A stretch of 64,000 nucleotides of DNA, from assembly GCF_036323735.1 (NCBI RefSeq), contig NC_086026.1, forward strand, positions 53,632,039 through 53,696,038, read 5' to 3'. A program made the translations under genes and the position numbers. Origin of the DNA: Rattus norvegicus. Lineage: Eukaryota > Chordata > Mammalia > Rodentia > Muridae. A model generated the notes under the pieces. It saw nothing but the letters and a program-made list of their open reading frames with translations, searched no databases and was not told the DNA's origin. Shown piece after piece: positions 42,120 to 54,094 of this stretch (position 1 is its first letter; the number at the start of each line of letters is the position of its first letter).

Positions 42120-42209
42120 TTTTTTTTTTTTTTCCGGAGCTGGGGACCGAACCCAGGGCCTTTCGCTCGCTAGGCAAGCGCTCTACCGCTGAGCTAAATC
42201 CCCAACCCC
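42120..42209 (-). repeat. ID SINE
   Basis: Reverse ID (tttcgctcgc variant); ATTTTCTAT on both sides. Confidence 0.95.
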
Positions 42210-42231
42210 TTATTTTCTATTTTTTAAGTAG

Positions 42232-42236
<5 letters not shown>

Positions 42237-42281
<45 letters not shown>
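42237..42281 (+). repeat. (GT)n microsatellite
   Basis: About 22 GT units. Confidence 0.95.
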
Positions 42282-42284
<3 letters not shown>

Positions 42285-42629
42285 ATGCATGGTGGTTGAA
42301 ACTTTCATGCCACAGTGCATGTGTGGAAGTCTGAGGACATCTGTGTGGGTTCAGTTTTCTTCTTGCAACTTCATGTGGGTTCTGGGGATTGAACTCAGGT
42401 CCTTGACTCGCTGGCAGGAGCCTTTTCTGCCGAACTGTCTCACCTCCCTCTGTATTTGTTCTGTTTTTTGAGTTAGGGTCTCTTGGGCTCAGCCATTAAA
42501 GGCTAGGCTCACAACCAAAACGTATAAGGGATAGGGTCTCTCTCTGTAGCCCAGGCTGTTCTGGAATTCACTATATAGTCCAGGGTGGCCTTGAACTTGG
42601 GCAATCCTCCTCAACCTCCCAAGAGTTGA

Positions 42630-43200
42630 AACCAACAGATTTACTGAGTACCTACTCTGTCCTCAGCTCTAAAGAACCAGGTGTTTTAGGTCCCTAAGAT
42701 CAAAGTAGTTGGTCTCAGGGAACTTGCAGTCTGGAGGAGGGGACAACTGAGTCATCGCACCCACAACTGTGAGCCTGTGTATGTAACACTGTGGGGCAGG
42801 ACAGGAATCAGAGGGTGGAGGGAAGGAAGGGGTTGATGAAGGTTAGACACTTCCCTGGGAAAGGGGCAGTGAGCTATGAAAACAGGAGGGCCTGAGAGCA
42901 GTCACAGGGCAGTCTAGGCACATGGAATCCTCTGTGCAAAGGCCCTGTGGCAAGAAAGCAAGCAGGCTACTGAGGCATGGTGGGAAAAGCTGAAAGGAAG
43001 CTGTGTGTTTCAAACCTGGTCCTAAGATCACCTTGTAGACTGGGGTTTTCGCCCTACAAGCAAAGAAAAGATCACTGCTTCTCACCAGGAATACATCTTG
43101 GTGAGGACAAAAACGAGGAGGTAGGCCAGGGAGATGTCTCAGTGGGTAACTGTGTGTGGTGAAAACCCAAAAACCCGAGTCTGATCCCTGGGACCTATGT
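42630..43200. other. Mostly unique intergenic sequence
   Basis: MIR-like cue at 42640 (ttactgagtacctactctg). No gene recognised. Confidence 0.4.
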
Positions 43201-43262
43201 GGAGGGAGTGAATGGACTCCCAAAAGTTGTCCGCAATGTATTTAACATACTATATGCACAGG

Positions 43263-43269
<7 letters not shown>

Positions 43270-43313
<44 letters not shown>
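43270..43313 (+). repeat. (CA)n microsatellite
   Basis: About 22 CA units after gcgcg. Confidence 0.95.
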
Positions 43314-43316
<3 letters not shown>

Positions 43317-43339
43317 AGAGAGAAAAACAAAACATTTAA

Positions 43340-43480
43340 TTGGGTGGTGGTGGCAGCACTCAGGAGGCAGAGCCAGGTGGATCTCTGTGAATTTGAGGCC
43401 AGCCTGGTCTACAGAGTTCCAGGTCAGCCAGAGCTACACAGAGAAACCCTGTCTCAAACAAACAAACAAAACCCCAAATA
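43340..43480 (+). repeat. B1 SINE
   Basis: Ggtggtggcagcactcagg; internal deletion of the cgccttt segment; (AAAC)n tail. Confidence 0.88.
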
Positions 43481-43967
43481 AATAAAACTTTCATAGAACA
43501 AAACTAAAGTTTAAATATGGACGAGGGTGACATCCCTGCCTGATTACCAGTGTTACCCTTGTCCCCTCTCCTGCAGGGGGCTTCCATCTCAGCTCTTGGT
43601 AGCATGGTCTTTACCCAGGCTTCAGAGCCTTTCCCATCTATGTTTTCTCTAGCACTTCCCTAAGCTCTGTCAGTGTCCCTGCCACACCCTCACATGGGGA
43701 TCCAGCGCCTACCCCCTGCCTAACTCAGAGTCCTGCTTGGATCATCTTTTGAGGGCAGAACCCACAACTTAGCTCTGGGGCTTGGAGTGCTGTCATTGTC
43801 TCTGCCCCTGCTTGCCTCACACCTGGGAAGTCACCTTCAGGGTTTGGGGCTAGAGAGAATGACATGCATATGCCATTGACCTTGATGTTTTAGATATATG
43901 CATAAGGGAACCCGCTAAAGCGGTGACTCACACAGACACCATCAACGACACAGGTCGTGGGTCAGCC

Positions 43968-43973
43968 TTTATT
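43968..43973 (-). terminator. Upk2: Upk2 poly(A) signal
   Basis: AATAAA on the minus strand, 190 nt past the stop. Confidence 0.85.
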
Positions 43974-44162
43974 GTGAGAATTAAGTACAGTTAAGAGAAA
44001 AATCAGCTTTGGTGGGACTTCGGGGGGTGGGGGGCTGGCAGGGAGTGTTGGAAGCAGAGAGAGGGGTACTGTCAGGAATGGACTCAGTGAAGAGGGCAGG
44101 GAGAGGGAGGAGAAGCCGGTAACTGCTGCCTGTTTGGAAGAGCCTGGGCTGCAGGAGAGCCT

Positions 44163-44299
44163 TCATTTGTGGGCACCCAGTGCCAGGGCAATGATAAGTC
44201 CCACGACCAACAGGAACATGGCCACAGACAGCAGCACCGTGATGACCACCATGCCTCCTGTCCGGGCCATTCCTAACCTGATAGACTCCATGTTTCTTC
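44163..44299 (-). CDS. Upk2: Upk2 exon 5
   Basis: Residues 140-184, including the membrane span VVITVLLSVAMFLLVVGLII. Acceptor TCTGACAG. Confidence 0.95.
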
Positions 44300-45888
44300 C
44301 TGTCAGAAGAAGACAGGGAAACCTTTGTGAGTTGAGTGGGGTCCCTAGCAACCCTGTGGTTTGCAGCTTAGTCCAGCCTCCGAGTAGCCACCAGCATCAG
44401 TTCAACTAGTTATCCAGCCAACCAGTCAAGCCAACATGGACCTCCCTCCCAGCAGTGCTTGGGAGCCACCAAGGAGATCTAATAGGACATCGTCCCTCTG
44501 CACAAGGAACCTTTAGTTCAGCAGATGAATGAACAGGAGGTGGCCATACCAAACACTGCAGGAGAGAGAGTGAGAGCTCTGAAAACAGTTTAGATAACTT
44601 GCTCTGGGGGATAGAGCCGGAGTTCAAGGAAGTGTGTGGCCACTGAGGTAGGCATTTTACTTACGGGGAAGCGTGGACATGGGAGTCTCTGGACTGGACT
44701 CAGTGGACATCCCCTTCTGTACTCGGTAGGATATGCTTTAGAGGTGGGAGTTGAGAGAAAGCAGAGACCCCCCAGTAGGTATCTGGCACGTGGGAGGAGG
44801 GGTTCCAGCCTCCATCTTCCAGTTATGCCTCCCATTTGTGCCCTCCTGGGGTGGAGGTTCACATTTCATACCCTTTAGCTGCACCCTCCCTAACCCATGC
44901 TTACCAGCAACTCCCTACTCTCACCCCACCTCCGCTCCCCTTTCTGTGTCCCACCCCCACGGGTGTCCGTTGGTACCTACTAGTATTTGGTTCCTGGTGT
45001 GAGGTTTGTCACCTGATATGCGCTGAGCCTTGTGACGGTGAAGCCTGCCCCGCTGTCCACCACGCTCACAAGCTCCCTGCGCCCACGGCACGGAGGCACC
45101 ACAAAGCCCGACTTAACCACTGATGGGAAATTGGAGTGAAAGGCAAGATCAGTTTTCTAGCAGTCCACTCTTGTAAAACGGTCAGCTTTTGGGTGTCGTT
45201 AAGAGGGGTTGAGATGAGGAGAATAAATGGGTACAAGGGAGGCCTACCTTTGCTGTCATTGGCTCTCCGGACCATCAATGTGGCATTACCTCCGGTGAGG
45301 TGACAGGGAGGCAAGGCAATTAGCAGGCTTTCTGTTAGCGCTGGGGACAGCAGACCAGAGAGGCTTGAGATGTTGAAGTCTGTTAGAGAGCCAAGAGGAA
45401 AACCAGAAGGAGTTAGCCCTCTCTTAACTCAGGGCTGGGGGGTGGGGTGGGGGTGGATGGGTGATCATTGCAAAGGGTGCCGAGACAGAACAGGACCGAA
45501 TGGATATGACCACCAGATGGCAGGCTTGAGCTGCAGATGGTGGGTACGCCGCCGCAGTGCTTGGGAACTGGACTAGACTTTGGCATCCAGTCAGTCCCCA
45601 GTCTCGCCCAACCCACACAAACCTTAGACCCTTCCCCATATTTCTCTACTCCTAGATCTGGAAGAAGCCCAGGAATCTGTCACCTGATCCCTACCACAAG
45701 TAACTCTCAACCCCAGTCAGCTAGACCAAAGCTCTCGTTGAGAGCCCTGGGAGAGACAATGCTCCCAGTCTAGAACTCTGAAACCCTCCTCCCTCCCACC
45801 AGAAATAGAGACCTGCAGCCCCGGGAGCCAGGACAGCCAGCAAAATCAGAAACAGGCGCAAGGTCTGGACAGGCAGTGTGGATGCCAT
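44163..45888 (-). CDS. Upk2: Upk2, uroplakin-2, complete, 5 exons
   Basis: Urothelial plaque protein that pairs with uroplakin-1a in the apical asymmetric unit membrane of bladder umbrella cells. Coding exons: 45888-45813, 45379-45248, 45119-44981, 44735-44665, 44299-44163; 555 nt, or 184 aa plus stop, the length of the human protein. Residues 1-25 form a signal peptide (LFLILLAVLAPGAA). Residues 26-84 form a propeptide with three N-glycosylation sequons (N28, N57, N66) ending in the furin site RGRR (81-84). The mature luminal domain follows, and a single C-terminal membrane span (about 155-180) leaves a very short tail AHK. All introns are GT-AG and in frame. ATG lies in a signal-peptide context. 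The 5' flank has an inverted CCAAT about 50 bp upstream. No disabling change seen. Confidence 0.96.
44665..44735 (-). CDS. Upk2: Upk2 exon 4
   Basis: Residues 116-140, ISYRVQKGMSTESSPETP. The acceptor CTCTAAAG is a weak match but keeps frame and homology. Confidence 0.9.
44981..45119 (-). CDS. Upk2: Upk2 exon 3
   Basis: Residues 70-116, with the RGRR furin site and the start of the mature chain. Donor ACTA|GTAGGT. Confidence 0.94.
45248..45379 (-). CDS. Upk2: Upk2 exon 2
   Basis: Residues 26-70, glycosylated propeptide. Acceptor CTAACAG, donor AAAG|GTAGGC. Confidence 0.95.
45813..45888 (-). CDS. Upk2: Upk2 exon 1 (coding part)
   Basis: Residues 1-26, the signal peptide. Donor GCAG|GTCTCT. 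Confidence 0.95.
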
Positions 45889-46100
45889 ACTGTGCTGGGA
45901 ACTGGATCCTGGAACAGCTTCAGGCAGGCTGGGGCTTCCAGGGCCAATGAGGCCCTGCCCCAGGGTGGCTGATTTTTGTCTTGGAATGGGAGGGGCTGCT
46001 GGGAATCCAGTCCAACTTGCCCCTTGGCACTGTAGCCTCAGGGAGGGCCCCCAGACAGGTTTTTCAGGATGGGGAGCTGGCCCTCAGGCCTAAAGGGGGA
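45889..46100 (-). promoter_or_regulatory. Upk2: Upk2 proximal promoter region
   Basis: Unique GC-moderate sequence upstream of the ATG, with ATTGG on the gene strand near 45940. No TATA box seen. The urothelium-specific UPII promoter of mouse occupies this position (literature). Confidence 0.5.
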
Positions 46101-46639
46101 TGCTCTGGCTGGGTCCTGGCAGCTTAGTTAGCTGGAGGGGAGTATGACTCTGGAACTCCCCTGTCTGAAGCACAGGGTTCCTGTACATGTGTCTGCGTCC
46201 TGGAGGTAGGAGTTTCCCTAGGAGGGCCATGAGTTCTAAAATTGCCCTGCTATGAGGGAAAACCCCCAAAGATCGAAAGGGCTTTGGTTAGTAAGGATGA
46301 GAGAGAGGAGGTTGGTTGGGTAGGATGGGGATAGCAGAGCCAGAGAGATCCAGTTCTGGTGTTAACTGAGGCCCAAAAAACTGCCGCTCTGGGAGAAGCT
46401 GAAGGTGTCAGTATGAGTCTTGAGATTTCTCCAGAGGGTGGAGACAAGGGAGGTCTGGGAAAGTTACCAAGCAAACACTGGTCCAGTCCAGCAAGGGTAG
46501 TGGGCTGTGGTGTATGTACAAACAGACCTGGACAGCAAGGGTTTGTTCAGCTGGTAGAGAGTAAAGAAGAAAAACCTCAGGAAACAAGAGACTGGAAGAT
46601 CCCGAGTTTCAGGTGTATTTTGTCTTGAGGTATTTGTAT

Positions 46640-46669
46640 TGTTTGTTTGTTTGTTTGTTTGTTTGTTTT
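46640..46669 (+). repeat. (TTTG)n repeat
   Basis: Seven units. Confidence 0.9.
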
Positions 46670-46754
46670 TGCCAGCCTAGGTTACACAGTGAGTTTCTGG
46701 TCACCCTGGGTTATACAGGGAGACCCTGTCTCAAAACCAGTCCAGTGAAACAGT

Positions 46755-46900
46755 GTACACAGTGGTGTACGCTTTTAATTCCAGCACTCAAAACACAGGG
46801 GCTGGAGGATCTCTGAGAACTTGAGGCCAGCCTAGTCTACAGAGTGAGTTCCAGGACAGCCAGGGCTATGTTGAGAGATCCTGTCTCAAAAAAACAAACA
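46755..46900 (+). repeat. B1 SINE
   Basis: Cagtggtgtacgcttttaat core. Confidence 0.88.
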
Positions 46901-46905
46901 AACAG

Positions 46906-47053
46906 GGCTGGAGAGATGGCTCAGTGGTTAAAAGCACTGACTGCCCTTCCAGAGGTCCTGAGTTCAATTCCCAGCACCTACATGGTGGCTCACAACCATC
47001 TGTCATGAGATCTGATGCCCTCTTCTGGTGTGTCTGCAGACAGCTACAATGTA

Positions 47054-47112
<59 letters not shown>

Positions 47113-47119
47113 CTTTTAA
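46906..47119 (+). repeat. B2 SINE with internal (AT)n expansion
   Basis: Full-length B2 whose 3' tcatatata segment has grown into about 27 AT units (47056-47109). Confidence 0.93.
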
Positions 47120-47338
47120 AACAAACAAGCAAAAATCAACAAGAGTAACAACAAAAGCAGGGAGAGGTGATGGTGGCCCATGATTCTAACTGAAGCACTT
47201 GGGAGACAGAAACAAGTGGATATCTGTGTTTGAGGCTAACCTGGTCTATAGACTGAATTCCAGGACAGCAAGGACTATACAGAGAAACCTTATATCAAAA
47301 ACAAACAAACAAACAAACAAACAAACGAACAAACAAAA

Positions 47339-47413
47339 AAGGTTGGGGATTTAGCTCAGTGGTAGAGCGCTTGCCTAGCAAGCGCAAGGCCCTGGGTTTG
47401 GTCCCCAGTTCCG

Positions 47414-47427
<14 letters not shown>
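47339..47427 (+). repeat. ID SINE
   Basis: Follows (AAAC)n; tail (AAAAG)n. Confidence 0.94.
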
Positions 47428-47447
<20 letters not shown>

Positions 47448-48360
47448 GAAAAAAACAAACAAAAAAGCAAAAACATAAACAAAAACCAAACAAAAAATAG
47501 TAACAAAACTCCTCAAGACAAAACAAGCCTGTAACAACAAAAGATGGGTCTGAGGGCTGGGGTGTAGCTCAGTGGTGGACTCTGTGCATGTGGCTCTGGG
47601 TTTCGACCCCTGGGATGACAAATACTATTTTCTGTTGGGGAAAAACAACACCAGCCACAGCTTCTCTGGCTGCTTCCTGCCCTGGGCTAAATGAGAGAAC
47701 AGATGGAGGTTCTCCAGTCGTGGAAGAGCAATGTGAATTCAGTCACCCCTCCTCTGGACACTGGCCAGGGGCTCTGCAAGCCCTCTTGAACAGCACTGCT
47801 TTTTAAAGATGTGGAACCTGAGACTCAGGTTGTCACTACAAAGTGGCTGCAGGGGTGTGGCTTTCTCAGATGGGAAAACTCTGCAGGGTCTGCTCTAGGA
47901 ACCACCTATTTCCCCCAATCCCAGAGAAAGGGTTGGGTCCTAGTAGAAAAGTGGGGGGCGTGAAGGGCTGATGGGATTCTGTCCTTTCCTCCATGGTGGG
48001 TAGACTTAAAGTCTTAGATGTGTGTAGGGGGGCATAGAAGACAGAACTTAGGGGCTCTGGTAGGGAGCAGGAAGAGCTCGCACCTGAGTGTCTCCAAATT
48101 TACCGTGCAAGGGACTGCTAGGAAACTGGATCAGATGCAGCTTCTGATTCGGTGGGTCTGAGGTAAAACATGAAACTGCATTTCTTTCAAAAATTTAAAT
48201 TTGCATTTATTATTTTGGGTATGTGGATGCCCGTATGCGTGCTACAGTGTATATGTGGAGGTCATAGACCAAGTTGTGGGAGTTGACTCTCTCTTTTCAC
48301 AATGAGGCTTCTGAGGATCAAAGTGTCAATCAATCAGTCGTCAGGCTTGGTGGCAAGAGG

Positions 48361-48470
48361 TTTTTTTTTTTTTTTCTTTCTTTCTTTTTCTTTTTTCGGA
48401 GCTGGGGACCGAACCCAGGGCCTTGCATTTGCTAAGCAAGCGCTCTACCACTGAGCTAAATCCTCAACCC
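48361..48470 (-). repeat. ID SINE
   Basis: GTGGCAAGAG-type flanks. Confidence 0.94.
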
Positions 48471-48594
48471 AGTGGCAAGAGTTTTTACCTGTTGAGCTGT
48501 CTCACGGTTTCCTAAAACTTCCTAAGGTGCTTACAGGTAAGGCAGAGACACTGACTCACATTTGGAGTTAGCAGATGCTCTATTGGTGTATACA

Positions 48595-48766
48595 CTCACA
48601 CACACACATACACACACACACACACACACTCATATACACAGAGACACACACACTCATATACACTCATACACACACACTCATATACACTCATACACAGACA
48701 CAGACACACACTCATACACACAGACACACACAGACACACACATTCACACACACAGACACACACACT

Positions 48767-48806
<40 letters not shown>
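48595..48806 (+). repeat. Complex (CA)n repeat with TCATA/AGA interruptions
   Basis: About 210 bp of CA with irregular actcatacac and agacac units. Confidence 0.95.
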
Positions 48807-48808
<2 letters not shown>

Positions 48809-49049
48809 TGCAAAACAGGACAGAGGTCTTCCTCGAGCTGCCAGGACAGGCTGCCTTTGGGTGGAGAACTGGAACTGAGTTCTGCTTTTCCGGCTCCTTG
48901 GCTTTTGTCCCCTTTAGATGAGATCTTATCCTCACTTTACACACAGAAAGATCACACATGAAGGAGAACTGGCAGTGGGGAAGAGGGCTACATGATGGGG
49001 TGTCAGGGTCAGGAGCTCTTCCTGGCAAGCCTCAAGCCTCAACATAGCA

Positions 49050-50000
49050 CAGTGTTTACATAAGGGTTTAGGAGCTGTCTCTTCCCATCTGGGCTAAGTA
49101 GGAATCGGGGAGAGGACTGGTTTACTGCAGAGCAGAGCACATAGGTTCACTCTTAAGCCCCATTTGAAATTAGAAGTGAGACAGAGTGGGAATGGAAAGA
49201 ACAGATCTCTGGTCACATTTTTAAAGGGATATGAGGGTCCTGTGCCTTTAAGCCCTTCCATTTCCCTCCAATACCCCCCTCACCTTCCCCACCCTAACCC
49301 TCCCCAGGTTTCTGGAGGAGCAGAGTTGCGTCTTCTCCCTGCCCTGCCGAGCTGCTCACTGGCTGCTCTGGAGGCTGTGCTTTGCGGTCTCCATGGAAAC
49401 CATTAGTTGCTAAGCAACTGGAGCATCATCTGTGCTGAGCTCTCGCATCTAATTATCCCATCACAGTGGCTGAGAAGGGTTTGGGGAGCTGAGAGGAGGG
49501 GGAGGCCCAGCACAGGAGCAAGAGGATAACTCTTTGAGCAGAGTGGCTTCACTGACAGTACTGAGATCATTTAAAGTCACAGCACCCTGTACCTCTGGAG
49601 GATTTTCTAGTGGCTAAGTAAGGGAATCAGGGCCAAATGTCTGGACTCTCTCCCCTAAATCCTGTCTTCTCCTTGATTCTTGAATATGAATTCCCTCAAG
49701 TTCCCTCTCCTTCCTCCTTACATATATGCTCCTCAAGCCCACAGACATTTATTGAGTACCAGGGATGCCCCTGGAGTAATCGAGGTGGTACCGCTATGAT
49801 AAGTGGGATAAGTTCTTGCCCCTTGGGCCCTTCACTTTCCTCTTCTGCTCAGCCAGCTCTTAAAACAGACCCCCTCTTCTGGGACTGCAGTCTATGTCAC
49901 CTTCTTGAACTACAGTCGTTCTGCAGCCTGAAGAATTGGGATCAGAACCAAGGTCTGCCTGATAGATCCACAGTCCTACCTCAATAGGTCTCTACCTCCC
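49050..50000. other. Unique intergenic segment with candidate regulatory core
   Basis: Few rodent SINEs; MIR-like piece at about 49738-49860. Holds two RFX-type X-boxes. No convincing open frame or exon. Confidence 0.5.
49387..49419. promoter_or_regulatory. Paired RFX X-box motifs
   Basis: GTCTCCATGGAAAC (49387-49400) fits the X-box consensus GTYNCCATRGNAAC. AGTTGCTAAGCAACT (49405-49419) is a 7-bp perfect inverted repeat with 1-bp spacer and RFX-like half-sites. Confidence 0.55.
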
Positions 50001-50325
50001 AGTCAACTAGAAAAATATGCCTGTCTCACGAGGCATGCCAGACACTGATGGTGGTCGTTGTACTCTGGTGGTGAGTGTTGACTTACAACTTTGGGTGAGC
50101 TGCTTTGAACCGTTTTTTTTCCCCAACTTGAAAATGGGAAGCTGTGTTCATTTCTCTTGAACTGGGGTCTAACAAGACATGACAAACATAAAAATGATTT
50201 AGGGCAAAGATGCAGAAAGAGAATTGAGACCTGAGATCCAGGAGCACAGTGGACACCCTGAGGGCTTGGGCCTAGAAGCCAGAGGTGATGCTCACCAAAT
50301 GCTGGTTTGTTGGAAATGTTGAGAA

Positions 50326-50403
50326 CCATTCCCTAAATGTCTGAGGCTGGACCATTCCCTAAATGTCTGAGGCTGGACCATTTCCTAAATATCTGAGGCT
50401 GGA
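50326..50403 (+). repeat. Three tandem 26-bp units
   Basis: Ccattccctaaatgtctgag units at 50326, 50352 and 50378; the third has two changes. Confidence 0.93.
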
Positions 50404-50573
50404 TGATGCTATAGCCAAAAGGAAAATTCCATCATTTAGGCTTGGAAGAGACCTGAAAACACTTTTTTTTTTTAAGGCCAAAATAACCATTTGCCCCAAA
50501 CAGTTCATCTTTTGACCTTGGCTAAGTTATCTTCCTTGATTCTTCAAATTGTAGTTGCCATTTCAAGTGGATT

Positions 50574-50669
50574 TTTTTTTTTGGTTCTTTTTTTCGGAGC
50601 TGGGGATCGAACCCAGGGCCTTGCGCTTCCTAGGTAAGCGCTCTATCACTGAGCTAAATCCCCAGCCCC
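50574..50669 (-). repeat. ID SINE
   Basis: TCAAGTGGATTT duplicated on both sides. Confidence 0.95.
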
Positions 50670-50692
50670 TCAAGTGGATTTATTTATTTTAA

Positions 50693-50868
50693 ACAGATTT
50701 ATTTATTTTATTTATATGAGTTCACTGTTGCTATCTTCAGACACACCAGAAGAGGGCCTCAGATCCTGTTACAGATGGTTGTGAGCCACCATGTAGTTGC
50801 TGGGATTTGAACTCAGGACCTCTGAAAGTTGCAGTCAGTGCACTTAACTGCTGAGTCAGCTCTCTATT
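50693..50868 (-). repeat. B2 SINE
   Basis: Antisense B2, slightly diverged. Confidence 0.88.
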
Positions 50869-50894
50869 CCGCCCCCCTTTGTAAATTTACTTAT

Positions 50895-51100
50895 GTTATG
50901 AATGTTTTGCCTGTGTGTGCCTGTGTGTTTTGCCTGTGTGGGCACCATCTGGGCTGGTGCCCTTGGAAGTCAGGCCATCAGATCTGGGGAACTGGTGTTA
51001 TACATGGTTGTGAGCCGCCATGTGGTGCTGGGAACTGAACCCTGGACCTCTGTAAGAGCAACAAGTACTTTAAACTACAGAGCTGTCTCTCCAGCCACTA
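50895..51100 (-). repeat. B2/B3-related SINE
   Basis: Diverged antisense SINE ending agctgtctctccagcc. Confidence 0.6.
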
Positions 51101-51265
51101 TAGTTTCCACTTCTATAGAAATGAAATAAAACCCATCTCGTGGGAATATGGTGATTATCAATCCAGCTAATTTATTTAAGGGTGCCTAGGAAAGTATCTG
51201 ATTCAATAAATACTGATTTAAGTGATCCATCTTGTTCTCCTCTCCCCCTTTTAAGATTTTACTTT

Positions 51266-51267
<2 letters not shown>

Positions 51268-51352
<85 letters not shown>
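51268..51352 (+). repeat. (GT)n(GA)n compound microsatellite
   Basis: About 17 GT then about 25 GA units. Confidence 0.95.
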
Positions 51353-51354
<2 letters not shown>

Positions 51355-51489
51355 ACCATCATTGTCCTCAGACACACCATAAGAGGGCATTGGATCCCAT
51401 TACAAATGGTTGTGAGCCACCATGCCAGTGGCAGGGTTGAGGGGAGGTGGAATCTGCATTTGGAAAGGCTGAGGGACTTGAATTAGTCT

Positions 51490-51980
51490 CACACCTAGAA
51501 ACTACAAACTTCTTCCTCAAGAAGGGGCCTGATGGTAGCCTCAGCTACTCTGGTGGCTGACTTATATCCTTTGCTGAAGGTTTGAATTTTCGCCTTTGAG
51601 ATTCTTCACCAAAGTTCTGTAGGGGTCATTCTGACATGGATCCCCCTGGCAGTATAGAGGACAGACTGGCACCTGGTCAGATATGAGGTGAGGAGACTGA
51701 GGAACAGAACTACCCAAGAGAAAAGAAAACTGAGTGGCCAGGCTGTGGCCATCAGAATAAAAAGAGCAGGCTGTAGTGGCATCTCCATCAGTGGTGACGA
51801 CAGAACAAATGACCTCCAGATTTATGGTTCAGATCAGACTTGAATGGCGGGGTGGACGAAGAATGCTCCCTGTGGAGCCTTTAAGTTGGAGGTGTCATGA
51901 TTGCAGGCTTCCTCCATGATGACCCATAATGCTCCCTGCTTCCTGTTTCCTCACATTTGTGACTTTGTGGAACCTCTTCC
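51490..51980. other. Unique intergenic sequence, no gene recognised
   Basis: No clear repeat and no convincing exon. Confidence 0.4.
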
Positions 51981-52241
51981 CATCATGTCAGAATTAATCT
52001 GTGCGGCCCATAGGATAACCCCAGAGGTGGCCTGGCGAGCTGGTGTGCACCCGTAGCTCTAACTACTTGAGAAGCTGAGGTAGGAGGATTGCTTGAGCCA
52101 AGAGTTTGAGACCAGCGACATTGGAAGGTTAAAGGCAGGGTGATCAGAAGTTTGAAGCCAACCTGGTCGACGTGAGACCTTGTCTCAAAAACAAGAGACA
52201 GGCAAGCAGATAGGAGGGAGGCGGGGAAAGAAATAGAGCTC

Positions 52242-52432
52242 AGGGGCTGGAGAGAAGGCTCAGCGGTTAAGAGCACTGACTGCTCTTCCAGAGGTCCTGA
52301 GTTCAATTCCCAGCAACCACATGGTGGCTCACAACCATCTGTAATAGGATCTGATGCCCTCTTCTGGTGTGTGTGAAAACAGATATGGTGTACTCATACA
52401 TAAAGTAAATAAATAAATTTAAAAAAAAAAAG
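52242..52432 (+). repeat. B2 SINE
   Basis: Full-length; aaatagagctcag flanks. Confidence 0.93.
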
Positions 52433-52564
52433 AAGAAATAGAGCTCAGAATAGCCAGGGAAGATGCTGCACACCTATAATCCCAGTATTCAAGAGACTTT
52501 GGCAGAAGGATTTATAGGTTCAAGGCCAGCCTGAACTATAGCAGCTCTAGGGCCAGCTTAGGCC

Positions 52565-52965
52565 ATGTCTTAGTTGGGGTTTCTAATGCAACAAAACACC
52601 ATGACCAAAAATCAAATTGGAGAGAGGAGGATTTATTCAGCTTACACATTACTGTTGATTACTAAAGGAAGTCAGGCCAGGAATTCGAACAGGTGAGGAA
52701 CCTGGAGGCAGGAGTTGATGCACAGGCCATGGAGGGGTACTGCTTACTGGTTTGCTCAGCGTGCTTTCTTATAGAACCCAGGACCAACAGCCCAGGGATG
52801 GCATCAACCACAGTGGGCTGGTGTCTACCATCTAATCATTCATTGAGAAAATGCCTGACAACTGGATCTCATGGAGACATTTCCTCACCTGAGGCTCCTT
52901 CCTCTCGGATGACTCTAGCTTGTGTCAAGTGGCTACACAGAACCAGACAGTACAGGATATAAATA
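52565..52965 (-). repeat. Medium-reiterated rodent repeat, copy 2
   Basis: Gtcttagttggggtttctaa to gactctagcttgtgtcaag; same family and orientation as 38028-38735. Confidence 0.55.
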
Positions 52966-52979
52966 AGACGAACATCTGT

Positions 52980-53580
52980 CTCAGAAGCCCCCTCCCCCTG
53001 AGGGCAGCAAGCAATGACTCACTTGGGGATGGGACCAGATGTTCCTCCTTGCTCACTCTGAAAGAGACAGAAGCACTTCCATGATGAGGTGAGGTCTCCA
53101 TGGCACATGACTAGAGCTTCAGGCAACAGTGTTTGACAGGGAAGACATGGGGCTAAGTCGAAGTCTTTAAGCACCAAGGAAGTCATCAAAGGACTGCACC
53201 TCACCTGCCAGCCTCCCTGGCCTTCCTGAGGCAACACTCCTACACACACAACAGGTCTTGCTCAAATGGCTGACTCTCAGAACAAATGTTTACACTTACA
53301 AGTCACTACACTGGTGGTAGGTTCCCCAACATGAATAGCTAACCAATACAATTGCCTTGGGAAGTAGCCAGGGGGATATTATAATGGGGCCCATGAGTCA
53401 TTAGCACAGACAGTCAAGTGACAGGATTCCCCTTTTGACTGGGGAAGGAGGAAGAAGACATCTACAAACAGGCTCCTGAGGTGGCAGAGGAGGGCATTTT
53501 AAAGAGTAGAAGAAGAGAGGTCTATGAAGAAGTAATGAATAGTAGAGAAGGAGGGATAGATAGATGGAGCTTCAAAAATG
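52980..53580. other. Unique intergenic sequence, no gene recognised
   Basis: No repeat signature or exon identified. Confidence 0.4.
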
Positions 53581-53585
53581 CTGGG

Positions 53586-53790
53586 TCGGGGCTGGAAAGA
53601 TGGCTCAGCAGTTGAGTGCTTGCTGCTCTTTCAGAGCACCGGAGCTGTTTCCAGCACAAGCACCAGGAGGCTCACGATTATGTGAAACTCCAGTTTAGGG
53701 GACTCTGGCTGCTCCTTTGGACCTCTGACGGCAACCACACACATTCAAGGCACACACTCACACACTCATCAATTGAAAAATCATTTAAAC
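53586..53790 (+). repeat. B2/B3-type SINE
   Basis: Ggggctggaaagatggctca start. Confidence 0.65.
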
Positions 53791-54094
53791 AATTTTTAAA
53801 AACGAAACATCACGTTGGTATGAAGATCATCAGGATTGGCAGAAACAAGTGAAGATTACTACTGGGCCAGGAAGCACAGGGCTTCTCCCTAACCTCAGGA
53901 AAGCAGTTTCCTATAGGCGAGGAACTCAAACCAGAACTGGAGGTGAGGTGCTAGGGTCAGAACAGGGCAGACAGCTCTTTGAGGAGAGCAACTGCTGTTC
54001 TTGTAAAGGACCTAGGTTTGGTTCCCAGCATCCATGTAGTGGCTCACAACTGTCTGACTCCAGTTCCTGGGGATCTGATGCCCTCCTTGACTTA

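Noticed and set aside
48562..48961. Thr/His-rich open frames of 119-128 codons
   Set aside because: Produced by the CA repeat at 48595-48806.
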